Shown piece after piece: positions 35,491 to 46,302 of a stretch of 64,000 nucleotides of DNA. Position 1 is the first letter of the stretch; each line of letters begins with the position of its first letter. The notes under the pieces are model-generated. The model saw only the letters and a program-made list of their open reading frames with translations. It was not told where the DNA came from and did not search any database. The translations under genes and the position numbers were made by a program. Source of the stretch: Crossiella sp. CA-258035 (GTDB lineage: Bacteria > Actinomycetota > Actinomycetes > Mycobacteriales > Pseudonocardiaceae); contig NZ_CP116413.1 in NCBI RefSeq assembly GCF_030064675.1, forward strand, positions 1,761,001-1,825,000, in the 5' to 3' direction.

Positions 35491-37436
35491 TCATGTTGCT
35501 GGCGGTGGTCGCCGCCGTGCTGCTGATCGCGGCGCGGCGGCGGGCTAAACGCAACCCCCGACCGCTCCCGGCCCCCGGCCGGGGCAGGCGCCGCCTGGCC
35601 CTGACCGCGGTCATCGGCCTGCTCGGCCTGCAGATCATGCTGGGCGGCACGGCGCACGCGCAGAGCATCTGCAAGGAGGCGCCGAACCCGGACCGCCCCG
35701 GCTCGGGCATGGTGGGCGCCTTCGACGCGGCGCCGCTGGGCACCGGTGTGCCGGGCAGCGCCTACGACGAGGTCGGCTACGCGGGCCTGGTCTGGCACAC
35801 CTACGACCTGGGCTGCGGTCCGGAGGGTCTGCGCAACCCGAACGCGGTGATCGACACCTGGGCGGGCAACCAGACCTTCAACATGGCCAAGGTCATCGTC
35901 GGCGCCACCAACGGCCTGCACTACGCGCTGCTCGGCGGCGAGCTGATGAAGCCGCTGGACGACCTGGTCTCCACCGGCACCATCGCGTTGTACGACACGG
36001 TCTACGCGCCCTGGTTCGGGCTGGCCGCGCTGATCTTGGCGATCTTCCTGTTCCGCCACATCTGGCAGGGCGACCTGGCCAGCATCGGCAAGCGCTCGAT
36101 GTGGGCGCTGGCCGCGATCTGGCTGGCCGCGGCCACCTACCTGACCCCGCTGCTCTACACCCGCCTGCTGGACGACGTGCTGATCAAGGGCACCTCGCAG
36201 ATCCAGGCCGGGTTCCTGCGCGAGGTCGGCGTGGACGAGCGGAACTCGCTGCCCACCGTGCTGCACGACCAGGTGATCTACCGCAACTGGCTGCGCGGGG
36301 AGTTCGGCTCCCCGGACAGCGCCCCGGCCAAGGACCTCGGCCGGGACCTGCTGCGCGCCCAGGCCTTCAGCAAGCAGGAGGTGGCCGAGGGCAAGGACCA
36401 GGGCAAGGAGCCGATCACCGCGAAGAAGGCCGCGTTCGAGGGCGTGGTCACCCGCGCCGACGAGGTCGGGGCAAAGGGGCACATCCAGGGCATCGACGGC
36501 AGCCGGATGGGCGCGGGCGCGCTCGGGCTGTTCCAGTCGGTGGTCTACTCGCTGTTCCAGTTGCTGGCCAAGGCCGCGATCCTGCTCGCCCAGGTGCTGC
36601 TGCGGGTGGTCATCCTGGCCGGGCCGATCATCGGCCTGATCGCCATGCTCTACCACGCGATCCTGCGCGGTGTCGGCCGCGCGATCGGCGCGGCCCTGCT
36701 CAACGTGGTGGTCATCGCCGCGCTGGCCGGGCTGCACACCCTCCTGCTGACCTGGATCTTCGCCCCGACCAGGGGACTGGGACTGCTCGCCCAGATGGCT
36801 CTGGCCGGACTGGTCACCTTGGTGTTCTTCTTGGTGGGCAAGCCGGTGCGGCGGATCTGGCAGATGGTGGAGCTCTCCGTCGGCGCGGTCGGCAACGCGA
36901 TGCCCGCGCCGCGCACCGGCCTGTGGTCGCGGCTGCGTGGCCGCGGCGGGCAGGAGCGGACGCCGCAGGACGAGTTCTGGGAGCAGGTGCGGGACGTGGA
37001 TCCGGACGGGGTCACCGAGCCGAGGCGGGCCCGGCGGCGGGACCGGCCAGAGGCCTCCTACGAGGCGGCGGGGCCCGGCGGGTTCCGGGGCGATGCCTCC
37101 GGCGGCGCGCTGCCCACGGCGGGCGCGCTCACCGGGACGGTCAGCGATCGGCTGCACGAGTCCGGTGGCGGCGCGCTGGGCGCGAACCGGGCCACCGCGG
37201 CGCTGCCGTCGGGCCGGGGCAGCCGGACGGTGGACACCGCCTCGGTGTTCGACCGCAGCTGGGACCGCAACGACGAGGACGCCGTGGTGGTGCCGTCCCG
37301 ACTGGACGGCAACGCGAACAACCTGCCGGGACCCCGGCGGGCGGACATGGAGGTCGTCGCCGGACGACCGGTGTGGGCGGTGTACCGGCCGTCGCGCGGG
37401 GTTGAGCTCCGTGACGGCGACGCGGTGCGCGGGTAG
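35487..37436 (+). CDS. TrbL/VirB6-like polytopic membrane protein
   Basis: 649 residues. An N-terminal membrane segment (2-17), a basic loop, a second hydrophobic segment ending A-H-A-Q (about 37-58), then an extracytoplasmic part and at least five more helices (about 170-190, 205-225, 345-375, 385-425, 430-455), and a long hydrophilic C-terminal tail (from 470). This is the layout of the inner-membrane channel protein of T4SS. Coupled to the VirB4-like gene by ATGA. Confidence 0.75.
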   Translation: MIMLLAVVAAVLLIAARRRAKRNPRPLPAPGRGRRRLALTAVIGLLGLQIMLGGTAHAQSICKEAPNPDRPGSGMVGAFDAAPLGTGVPGSAYDEVGYAGLVWHTYDLGCGPEGLRNPNAVIDTWAGNQTFNMAKVIVGATNGLHYALLGGELMKPLDDLVSTGTIALYDTVYAPWFGLAALILAIFLFRHIWQGDLASIGKRSMWALAAIWLAAATYLTPLLYTRLLDDVLIKGTSQIQAGFLREVGVDERNSLPTVLHDQVIYRNWLRGEFGSPDSAPAKDLGRDLLRAQAFSKQEVAEGKDQGKEPITAKKAAFEGVVTRADEVGAKGHIQGIDGSRMGAGALGLFQSVVYSLFQLLAKAAILLAQVLLRVVILAGPIIGLIAMLYHAILRGVGRAIGAALLNVVVIAALAGLHTLLLTWIFAPTRGLGLLAQMALAGLVTLVFFLVGKPVRRIWQMVELSVGAVGNAMPAPRTGLWSRLRGRGGQERTPQDEFWEQVRDVDPDGVTEPRRARRRDRPEASYEAAGPGGFRGDASGGALPTAGALTGTVSDRLHESGGGALGANRATAALPSGRGSRTVDTASVFDRSWDRNDEDAVVVPSRLDGNANNLPGPRRADMEVVAGRPVWAVYRPSRGVELRDGDAVRG

Positions 37437-37450
37437 CGGGAGGGGGAGAC

Positions 37451-38056
37451 ATGCCGATTCGGACCAACCGCGGCCGGGCCGCGGTCTACCGCAGGCTGTG
37501 GGGCTGGCCGCTGCGCTCGCCCCGGCACTTCGTGACCACGCTGGTCCTGCTCGCGGTGGTGATCATCGGGGTGGGCATCCTGTTGCCGGAGACCGAGCCG
37601 CGCCCTGACCCGCTGCCGCAGACCGGCGGCACCAGCCAGCAGACCAGCGGCGCGCCCACCAGCGGCACCAGGGCCTTCGCCGCGCCGAGCACCAGCACGC
37701 ACGCGCCGGTGACCTCCTACCCGCAGGCCGCCCCGCCGCCTGCCGCGCCCGCGCCGGAAGCGCTGGCGGTGGCCGAGTCCTGGGGCAAGGCCTGGGTGGA
37801 CCACCCGGAGGGGATCACCAGCCAGCAGTGGCTGGACAAGCTGCGGCCGTTCACCACCGACGAGTACCTGGGGCAGCTGGCCTCGGTGGACCCGAGGATG
37901 GTGCCGGCGGGCAAGGTCACCGGGAAGCCGTCCTCGATCAGCGCCACGGCCAGTTCGGTGGAGGTGAAGCTGCCCACGGACGCGCTCGTGCTGCGGCTCA
38001 CCGTGATCTCCACCGGGGCCGGGTGGCGGGTCGCGTCGTACACCAAGGCGGACTGA
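37451..38056 (+). CDS. Single-pass membrane protein, VirB8/TcpC-like position
   Basis: 201 residues: short cytosolic basic start, one membrane helix (about 28-45), a Pro/Thr/Ser-rich linker (50-102), then a compact domain (about 103-200) of a size that fits an NTF2-like/VirB8 fold (A-E-S-W-G-K-A-W near 107-114, T-S-Q-Q-W-L-D-K-L, V-A-S-Y-T at the end). Ribosome site GGGAGGGGGAGA before the ATG. Fold assignment is inference from context. Confidence 0.7.
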   Translation: MPIRTNRGRAAVYRRLWGWPLRSPRHFVTTLVLLAVVIIGVGILLPETEPRPDPLPQTGGTSQQTSGAPTSGTRAFAAPSTSTHAPVTSYPQAAPPPAAPAPEALAVAESWGKAWVDHPEGITSQQWLDKLRPFTTDEYLGQLASVDPRMVPAGKVTGKPSSISATASSVEVKLPTDALVLRLTVISTGAGWRVASYTKAD

Positions 38057-38057
38057 C

Positions 38058-39053
38058 ATGAAGCTCGCCCTCGCCGGTGTCGCCCTGGCGGCCACCGTGG
38101 TGGTCGCGGTCACCACCACCGGGGTGATCCGCACGGTGGTCGGCGGCACCGAGACCTACCAGCCCAAGGCCATTGCCAACAGCCTGTGCACGCCGGACAT
38201 GGACTGGGGGATCGGCGGCGCGCACCTGGGCGCGCAGGACGCGGCCAAGCTGGGCGAGGAGTCCAGGATGATCGTCGCGATGATCATCACCATCGGCCGG
38301 GAGCGGAAGCTGCCGCCGAGGGCCTGGCAGGTGGCCATCCAGGCCGGGCGCACCGAGTCCGGGCTGCGCAACCTCAGCTACGGCGACCGGGACTCGGTCG
38401 GCATCTTCCAGATGCGCACGTCCATGGGCTGGGGCTCGCCGCAGGAGCTGCAGGACATCCCGTACCAGATCCACAAGTTCTACGACGTGCTGCTGAAGGT
38501 GCCGAACTGGGAGAGCAGGCGTCCCGGCGACGCGGCCCAGGCGGTGGAGCGCTCGGCCTTCCCGGACCGGTACCACCGGTGGGAGTCGATGGCGGTCCAC
38601 CTGATCAACCAGATCACCGACGAGACCTCCTTCGTCAGCTGCAAGCAGCTCCCGCAGCCGAGCGAGGTCGCGGCCACCGCGATCCAGTTCGCGATGAAGG
38701 AGCTGGGCAAGCCGTACGTGTGGGGCGCGGAGGGCCCGGACACCTTCGACTGCTCGGGGCTGATGCAGTGGTCCTACCGGCTGGCCGGACTGAACCTGCC
38801 GCGCACCTCCCGCGAGCAGTGGTTCGCCGGCGCCTACGTCCCGCTGCGCGAGGCCCAGCCCGGTGACATGATCTTCTGGGCGAACAACCCCGCCGATCCG
38901 AAGACCATCCACCACGTCGCGATGTACCTGGGCGACAACAAGATCCTCGAGGCGCAGCAGACCGGGGTGCCGGTGCACATCCGCAACCTGAAGTGGACCG
39001 AGGGCGAGCTGATGTCCATGGCGGTCCGCCCGAAGTCGAACAAGTCGGCCTGA
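38058..39053 (+). CDS. Bifunctional cell-wall hydrolase: lytic transglycosylase-like plus NlpC/P60
   Basis: 331 residues. N-terminal membrane/signal segment (5-30); transglycosylase-like domain with E100 in R-T-E-S-G-L-R-N-L and G-I-F-Q-M near 115-119; NlpC/P60 peptidase with C232 in F-D-C-S-G-L and H286 in H-H-V-A-M-Y-L-G. It probably opens peptidoglycan for the secretion complex, as in Gram-positive conjugation systems. The start is 1 base after the previous stop. Confidence 0.88.
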   Translation: MKLALAGVALAATVVVAVTTTGVIRTVVGGTETYQPKAIANSLCTPDMDWGIGGAHLGAQDAAKLGEESRMIVAMIITIGRERKLPPRAWQVAIQAGRTESGLRNLSYGDRDSVGIFQMRTSMGWGSPQELQDIPYQIHKFYDVLLKVPNWESRRPGDAAQAVERSAFPDRYHRWESMAVHLINQITDETSFVSCKQLPQPSEVAATAIQFAMKELGKPYVWGAEGPDTFDCSGLMQWSYRLAGLNLPRTSREQWFAGAYVPLREAQPGDMIFWANNPADPKTIHHVAMYLGDNKILEAQQTGVPVHIRNLKWTEGELMSMAVRPKSNKSA

Positions 39054-39076
39054 GGCGACCCCAAGGGAGGCAGCGC

Positions 39077-39901
39077 ATGTTCAGCAACGACCCGATCCCG
39101 CGCCCTGGACGGCCACCGGCCTCCAGCAGCCCGCTGGCGGACTACCTCACCGGTGCCCGGCACGGCGTGGACGGCGGGTACGCGGTGCTGCCCCGGTCAC
39201 TGGCCGAGTCCATGCCGCTGCCCTGGCAGCAGCAGATGGTGCACCTGCTCGCGGAGTTCCACCAGGCCTACGGCCACCTGCCGTGGCCGGTGTACCGGGT
39301 GGTGCCCTCCCGGTACGAGTTCCTGGTCGACCTGGACGAGGACCAGCTGGCCGAGGTCGGCTGCCTCGTGGAGATCGACGGCGACGGCGAGCTGGTCTAC
39401 CGGGAACGCAACGGCGCCCGCATCGCCAACCCGGAGGACAAGCGGGTCCTGGTCTCCTGCCTCGACCCGATCCCGAACCAGCAGTCGGGTTTTGTGCAGC
39501 CCGCGGTCGCCCCCCGCCAGGTGCCGCCCCTGCCCGCCAACGAACCCGCGGTCCCGCCGACGCCCCCGCCCGCCCCGCCACCGACGCCGCCCCGTGGCGA
39601 GCCGCCGATCTTCGAGTTCCCGCCGCCCCCCGCGCCCTCGCCGTTCGCGGCAGGCACGGGCATCCCGGCCGGTCCGCAGCAGACGCCCGCGGGCACGCCG
39701 GTGCCGGGGTTCGGCGCGCCTCCGCCCGGTTATGCCAGCGGACCGGGGCTGGGCACGCCGCCCGCCCCTCCTCCCGCGCCACCGGCCAACGTGCCCGGTC
39801 AGCGGACCTTCGGGCCGCCGCCGGAGGAGCCCGAGGACACCGGCTACGACCAGCCGTTCGGGCCGACCGGCAGCGGAAACCGGCCCAACCCGTCCTGGTG
39901 A
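39077..39901 (+). CDS. Conserved cluster protein with proline-rich tail
   Basis: 274 residues. A folded N-terminal part (about 15-145, with P-L-P-W-Q-Q-Q-M near 47-54 and W-P-V-Y-R-V-V-P near 70-77) is followed by a Pro/Ala/Gly-rich tail. No signal or membrane helix, so it is probably cytosolic. The gene has GGGAGG 6 bases before the ATG and follows the NlpC/P60 gene by 23 bp. No known domain is recognised. Confidence 0.7.
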   Translation: MFSNDPIPRPGRPPASSSPLADYLTGARHGVDGGYAVLPRSLAESMPLPWQQQMVHLLAEFHQAYGHLPWPVYRVVPSRYEFLVDLDEDQLAEVGCLVEIDGDGELVYRERNGARIANPEDKRVLVSCLDPIPNQQSGFVQPAVAPRQVPPLPANEPAVPPTPPPAPPPTPPRGEPPIFEFPPPPAPSPFAAGTGIPAGPQQTPAGTPVPGFGAPPPGYASGPGLGTPPAPPPAPPANVPGQRTFGPPPEEPEDTGYDQPFGPTGSGNRPNPSW

Positions 39902-39961
39902 CCCGCACTGCCACCGTGGCGTCGGAGTGACATGCGCTGCCTCGCATGAAAGGGTCAGTGT

Positions 39962-40153
39962 GTGGTGGATCTCAACGGTTGGTACTTCTGCCTGCGGCAC
40001 CATGAGGTCGAGCACGGGCTCGGCTGCAAGGCCGCGGAGCGCATGGGGCCCTATCCGGACCAGGCCACGGCCGAGCGTGCGCTGGACATCTCGAAGGAAC
40101 GCAACGAGGCCGCGGACGCGCAGCGGCGTAAGTGGGACGACGACGATGACTGA
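39962..40153 (+). CDS. Small conserved soluble protein
   Basis: 63 residues, GTG start. It reads like a complete small domain (W-Y-F-C-L-R-H-H, C-K-A-A-E-R-M-G-P-Y, A-T-A-E-R-A-L-D) with an Asp-rich end. The pattern P-Y-x-x-x-x-x-A-E-x-A-L resembles a short SPOR-like or substrate-binding segment. Good actinomycete codon bias supports a real gene; the function is unknown. Confidence 0.6.
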   Translation: MVDLNGWYFCLRHHEVEHGLGCKAAERMGPYPDQATAERALDISKERNEAADAQRRKWDDDDD

Positions 40154-40160
40154 CGGCGCA

Positions 40161-40166
40161 TAGGCT
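40161..40166 (+). promoter_or_regulatory. Leaderless -10 of the RNB gene
   Basis: TAGGCT ends 7 bases before the GTG at 40174, so translation would start at the transcript's first base. Confidence 0.5.
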
Positions 40167-40173
40167 GGCCGGC

Positions 40174-41325
40174 GTGGGTCGAACGCCGGAGGGCGGGACC
40201 AGGGCCGCGGCGGACTTCGCCGCGATCCGGGTGGAGTTCGGCCTGCCGGGGGAGTTCCCGACCGCGGCGCTGGCCGAGGCGGAGCAGACCTCCAGTGAGA
40301 CCGTGCACCGGCTGGCCAGGCGGGATGCCACCGACCTGCCGCTGGTGACCATCGACCCGCCTGGGGCCAAGGACCTGGACCAGGCCGTGTTCGTGCAGCG
40401 GCTGCCCGCCGGGTTCCGGGTGCACTACGCGATCGCGGACCTGGGCGCGGTGGTGCCGCCGGGTGGCGCGCTGGACGCCGAGGTGCGCAAGCGCGGGCAG
40501 ACGCTCTACCTGCCGGACGGCAGTGTGCCGCTGCACCCGCCGGTGCTCTCCGAAGACGCGGCCAGCCTGCTGCCGGAGCAGTCCCGCAACGCGGTGCTGT
40601 GGACCATCGACCTGGACGACGACGGCGAGCCCACCGGGGTGCACGTGGAGCGGGCGGTGGTCCGCTCGACCGCGCAGTTCGACTACGCCACCGTGCAGGC
40701 CGCCATCGCCGACGGCACCGTGCACCCCTCGGTGGCCGCGCTGCCCGAGCTGGGCAGGCTGCGGCGGGGGCTGGCCGTGCGGCGCGGCGCGATCGAGCTG
40801 GCGTTGCCGGAGCAGGAGATCCAGCCCGCGGGCGAGGGTGGCTGGCGGCTGGTGGTGCGGCCGCGGACCGAGGTCGATGGCTGGAACGCGGAGATCTCGC
40901 TGCTCACCGGGATGTGCGCGGCCCGGATCATGCTCGACGCCGGGATCGGCATCCTGCGCACGCTGCCCGATGCCAACGAGGGCGCGGTGCACGAGCTGCG
41001 CCGCACCGCCGCCGCGCTCGGCCTGGACTGGCCGGAGCGGATGGGCGCGGCCGAGCTGCTGGCCAGCCTGGACCCGGCCGAGCCGACCTCGCTGGCGCTG
41101 TCCGCGGACGCCACCCGGCTGCTGCGCGGCGCCGGCTACACCGCCTTCGACGGCGCGCCGCCCGAGGTGGTCACGCACGCCGGCATCGGCGCGCCCTACG
41201 CGCACGTCACCGCGCCGCTGCGGCGGCTGGTGGACCGGTTCGCCACCGAGGTCTGCCTGGCCGTGGTGGCTGGCGATCCGGTGCCGGCCTGGCTGCGTGC
41301 GGCCCTGCCCGAGCTGCCCCGCTGA
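40174..41325 (+). CDS. RNB-domain ribonuclease (RNase II type), main part of a split gene
   Basis: 383 residues carrying the RNB catalytic domain: D-P-P-G-A-K-D-L-D-Q near 62-71 with the metal-binding Asp residues, and the later H-A-G-I-G-A-P-Y-A-H-V-T-A-P-L-R-R region near 335-351. Family enzymes degrade RNA 3' to 5'. The frame ends with C-R-C(TGA) exactly where the family continues; one added base before the TGA would restore L-P-R-L-M-E-A-S-D-R and join the next ORF. So the gene is frameshifted, or its two parts are translated separately by TGATG coupling. Confidence 0.8.
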   Translation: MGRTPEGGTRAAADFAAIRVEFGLPGEFPTAALAEAEQTSSETVHRLARRDATDLPLVTIDPPGAKDLDQAVFVQRLPAGFRVHYAIADLGAVVPPGGALDAEVRKRGQTLYLPDGSVPLHPPVLSEDAASLLPEQSRNAVLWTIDLDDDGEPTGVHVERAVVRSTAQFDYATVQAAIADGTVHPSVAALPELGRLRRGLAVRRGAIELALPEQEIQPAGEGGWRLVVRPRTEVDGWNAEISLLTGMCAARIMLDAGIGILRTLPDANEGAVHELRRTAAALGLDWPERMGAAELLASLDPAEPTSLALSADATRLLRGAGYTAFDGAPPEVVTHAGIGAPYAHVTAPLRRLVDRFATEVCLAVVAGDPVPAWLRAALPELPR

Positions 41326-41588
41326 TGGAGGCATCCGACCGGCTGGCCGCGCAGGTCGACCGGGCCTGCATCGACCAGGTGGAGTCCTGGCTGCTGGCCG
41401 ACGCGGTGGGGCAGAGCTTCGGCGCGGTGGTGCTGCGCACGAACACCGAGGGCGGCGAGATCTTCGTCACCGAGCCGCCGGTGCTGGCCAAGTGCCGGGG
41501 CGCGGGCCTGGTGGAGGCCGAGCGGGTGCGGGTGCGGCTGGTGGAGGCGGATCCGGTGCGGCGCAAGGTGTCCTTCGAGACGGAATGA
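41325..41588 (+). CDS. C-terminal fragment of the RNB ribonuclease
   Basis: 87 residues, starting with the ATG inside TGATG. It has the features of the family's C-terminal OB-like domain (D-R-L-A-A-Q-V-D-R-A-C-I-D, F-G-A-V-V-L, G-E-R-V-like E-R-V-R-V-R-L-V-E-A-D, V-S-F-E-T-E). It is not known as a free protein, which favours a one-base deletion in gene or assembly. Confidence 0.65.
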   Translation: MEASDRLAAQVDRACIDQVESWLLADAVGQSFGAVVLRTNTEGGEIFVTEPPVLAKCRGAGLVEAERVRVRLVEADPVRRKVSFETE

Positions 41589-41650
41589 CCCTCCACACCG
41601 GACGGTTGCGTAGGGTGCGGAGTAGTTCCACCACAGTCGTTGGAGGCGAA

Positions 41651-42322
41651 GTGAGCGAGCAGGACGTGCGCGGGTTGACGGTCGGGGTGCTCGGCGGCAC
41701 CGGTCCGCAGGGCAAGGGCCTGGCCTACCGCTGGGCGAAGGCCGGGCTGAAGGTCGTCATCGGCTCCCGTGACGCCGCCCGCGCCGAGTCCGCCGCCGCC
41801 GAGCTGGCCGAGCTGAGCGGGGGCGCGGTCTCCGGCGCGGACAACGCGGCCTGCGCCACCGCCGCGGACCTGGTGCTGGTCGCGGTGCCGTGGGAGGCGC
41901 ACGAGCCGACGCTGACCGCGCTGCGCGAGCAGCTCGCCGGGAAGATCGTCATCGACTGCGTGAACCCGCTCGGCTTCGACAAGCAGGGCCCGTTCGCGCT
42001 GCCGGTGGCCGAGGGCAGCGCGGCCCAGCAGGCGGCGGGGCTGCTGCCGGACTCCAGGGTCACCGCCGCCTTCCACCACGTCTCCGCGGTGCTGCTGGCC
42101 GACCCCGAGGTGTCCACTGTGGACATCGACGTGCTGGTGCTGGGCGATGACCGCGAGGCCACTGACACCGTGCGCGCGCTGGCCGACACCGTGCCCGGCA
42201 TGCGCGGGGTCTTCGGCGGCAGGCTGCGCAACGCGCACCAGGTGGAGGCGCTGACCGCCAACCTGATCGCGGTCAACCGCCGGTACAAGACGCACGCGGG
42301 CATCCGGGTCACCGGCGTCTGA
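41651..42322 (+). CDS. npdG: NADPH-dependent F420 reductase
   Basis: 223 residues. Rossmann N-terminus V-G-V-L-G-G-T-G-P-Q-G-K-G-L at about 10-23 is the signature of F420:NADP oxidoreductases, followed by I-G-S-R-D-A-A-R-A (NADP phosphate binding). It exchanges hydride between NADPH and F420. GTG start with GGAGG 4 bases upstream; a TAGGGT -10 lies at 41611-41616. An LLM F420-type enzyme at 51724 could use its product. Confidence 0.9.
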   Translation: MSEQDVRGLTVGVLGGTGPQGKGLAYRWAKAGLKVVIGSRDAARAESAAAELAELSGGAVSGADNAACATAADLVLVAVPWEAHEPTLTALREQLAGKIVIDCVNPLGFDKQGPFALPVAEGSAAQQAAGLLPDSRVTAAFHHVSAVLLADPEVSTVDIDVLVLGDDREATDTVRALADTVPGMRGVFGGRLRNAHQVEALTANLIAVNRRYKTHAGIRVTGV

Positions 42323-45048
<2,726 letters not shown>

Positions 45049-45077
45049 CAACCACCAAGCACACCAAACGGCACACG

Positions 45078-45176
45078 ACAAGAGACCCAGCGACACACAC
45101 AAGAGACCCAGCGACAACTTCCCGCGTTGGGAGGCGTGGCGCGCCAGCGACACGCCGGGCCTTTTGACCCAGCGAC
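45078..45176 (+). repeat. Direct repeats around GACCCAGCGAC
   Basis: An 18-bp unit occurs at 45078-45095 and exactly again at 45099-45116 (21-bp period). The core GACCCAGCGAC returns at 45166-45176, with a partial copy CCAGCGACAC at 45144-45153. Confidence 0.8.
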
Positions 45177-45183
45177 GGGTCTG

Positions 45184-45276
45184 ATTTTTTCGCGTCGCAC
45201 GTTCGTGACCCCGACACTCCGAAGCTTGCTTCGCGTGTGTCGGGGTCACGAACGTGCGACTCAGGAGCGAAAAAAT
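45184..45276. repeat. Long palindromic element
   Basis: A perfect 24-bp stem (45194-45217 with 45237-45260) is extended outward by ATTTTTTCGC (45184-45193) pairing with 45267-45276 across a 6-base bulge. The 19-base loop itself folds (CGAAG/CTTCG). It may be a bidirectional terminator, or a dispersed palindromic repeat of this lineage. Confidence 0.85.
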
Positions 45277-45306
45277 CCCGCGTGCGGAGCACGCCAATGT
45301 GACAGC

Positions 45307-46176
45307 TCAGTGGAAAACGTGCTCCGGCGCCGGGAACTGCCGGCCCCGCACCTCCGCGGCGAACTCACTCGCCGCCCCGGCCATGATCCCGCCGACATCG
45401 GCGTACCGCTTCACGAACCGCGGCGCCTTGCCCTGGTTCATCCCGGCCATGTCCTGCCACACCAGCACCTGCGCGTCGCAGTCCGGGCCCGCGCCGATGC
45501 CCACGGTCGGGATGCTCAGCTCGGCGGTGACCCGCTTGGCCACGTCCGCGGGCACCATCTCCAGCACCACCGCGAACGCCCCGGCCGCCTGCAGCGCCAG
45601 CGCGTCGGCGACCAGCTCCTCGCCGGCGTCGCCGCGGCCCTGCACCCGGTAGCCGCCCAGGTTGTGCTCGCTCTGCGGGGTGAAGCCCAGGTGGCCCATG
45701 ACCGGCACGCCGGCGCCGGTGATCGCCTCCACGTGCGGGGCGAAGCGGCGGCCGCCCTCCAGCTTCACCGCGTGCGCCTGGCCGTCCTTCATGAACCGGA
45801 CCGCGGTGGTCAGCGCCTGCTCGGGGGAGACCTGGTAGGAGCCGAACGGCAGGTCGGCGACCACCAGCGCCTTGCGCACCGAGCGGGTGACCGCGCGGAC
45901 CAGCGGCAGCATCTCCTCCACGGTGACCGGCAGCGAGGTCTGGTAGCCGTAGACGGTGTTCGCGGCCGAGTCGCCGACCAGCAGCACCGGGATACCGGCC
46001 TCGTCGAAGATCTTGGCGGTGAAGGTGTCGTACGCGGTGAGCATGGGCCAGGGCTCGCCGCGCTCCTTCAGCTCACGCAGGTGGTGCACCCGGACCCGCT
46101 TGGTGGGACCGCCCGGTGCGGGGGCCGCTCCGGTGCCGTAGGGGGCCTGGCCTTCGCCGTGGGACACAGCAGTCAT
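45307..46176 (-). CDS. panB: 3-methyl-2-oxobutanoate hydroxymethyltransferase
   Basis: 289 residues, the first enzyme of pantothenate synthesis. PanB motifs: L-T-A-Y-D-T near 46-51, L-L-V-G-D-S near 65-70 (metal-site Asp), A-V-K-L-E-G-G near 136-142, M-G-H-L-G-F-T-P-Q, and the catalytic Glu in V-L-E-M-V-P. The first 27 residues are a low-complexity extension usual in actinomycetes. GAGGAGAGGA lies before the ATG. Near Hip1/CaeA homologues and glnA2, as in mycobacteria. Confidence 0.96.
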   Translation of the reverse strand: MTAVSHGEGQAPYGTGAAPAPGGPTKRVRVHHLRELKERGEPWPMLTAYDTFTAKIFDEAGIPVLLVGDSAANTVYGYQTSLPVTVEEMLPLVRAVTRSVRKALVVADLPFGSYQVSPEQALTTAVRFMKDGQAHAVKLEGGRRFAPHVEAITGAGVPVMGHLGFTPQSEHNLGGYRVQGRGDAGEELVADALALQAAGAFAVVLEMVPADVAKRVTAELSIPTVGIGAGPDCDAQVLVWQDMAGMNQGKAPRFVKRYADVGGIMAGAASEFAAEVRGRQFPAPEHVFH

Positions 46177-46302
46177 CGTTGACCGTCCTCTCCTCGCCCC
46201 TCGAGGCCCGACCTCACGCGGGTCCCCGGGTTCGCTGGGAAATTGCAGTGCCAGGCCAGCGTGACACGTGCCGGGGACCTCGGCACGGCGGTGGGAGCAG
46301 CT

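Larger units (their letters stand above)
45049..45306. other. 258-bp intergenic repeat region
   Basis: It lies between the convergent GST-like and panB genes and is made largely of short direct repeats (45078-45176) and one long palindrome (45184-45276). No coding potential. Confidence 0.6.
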
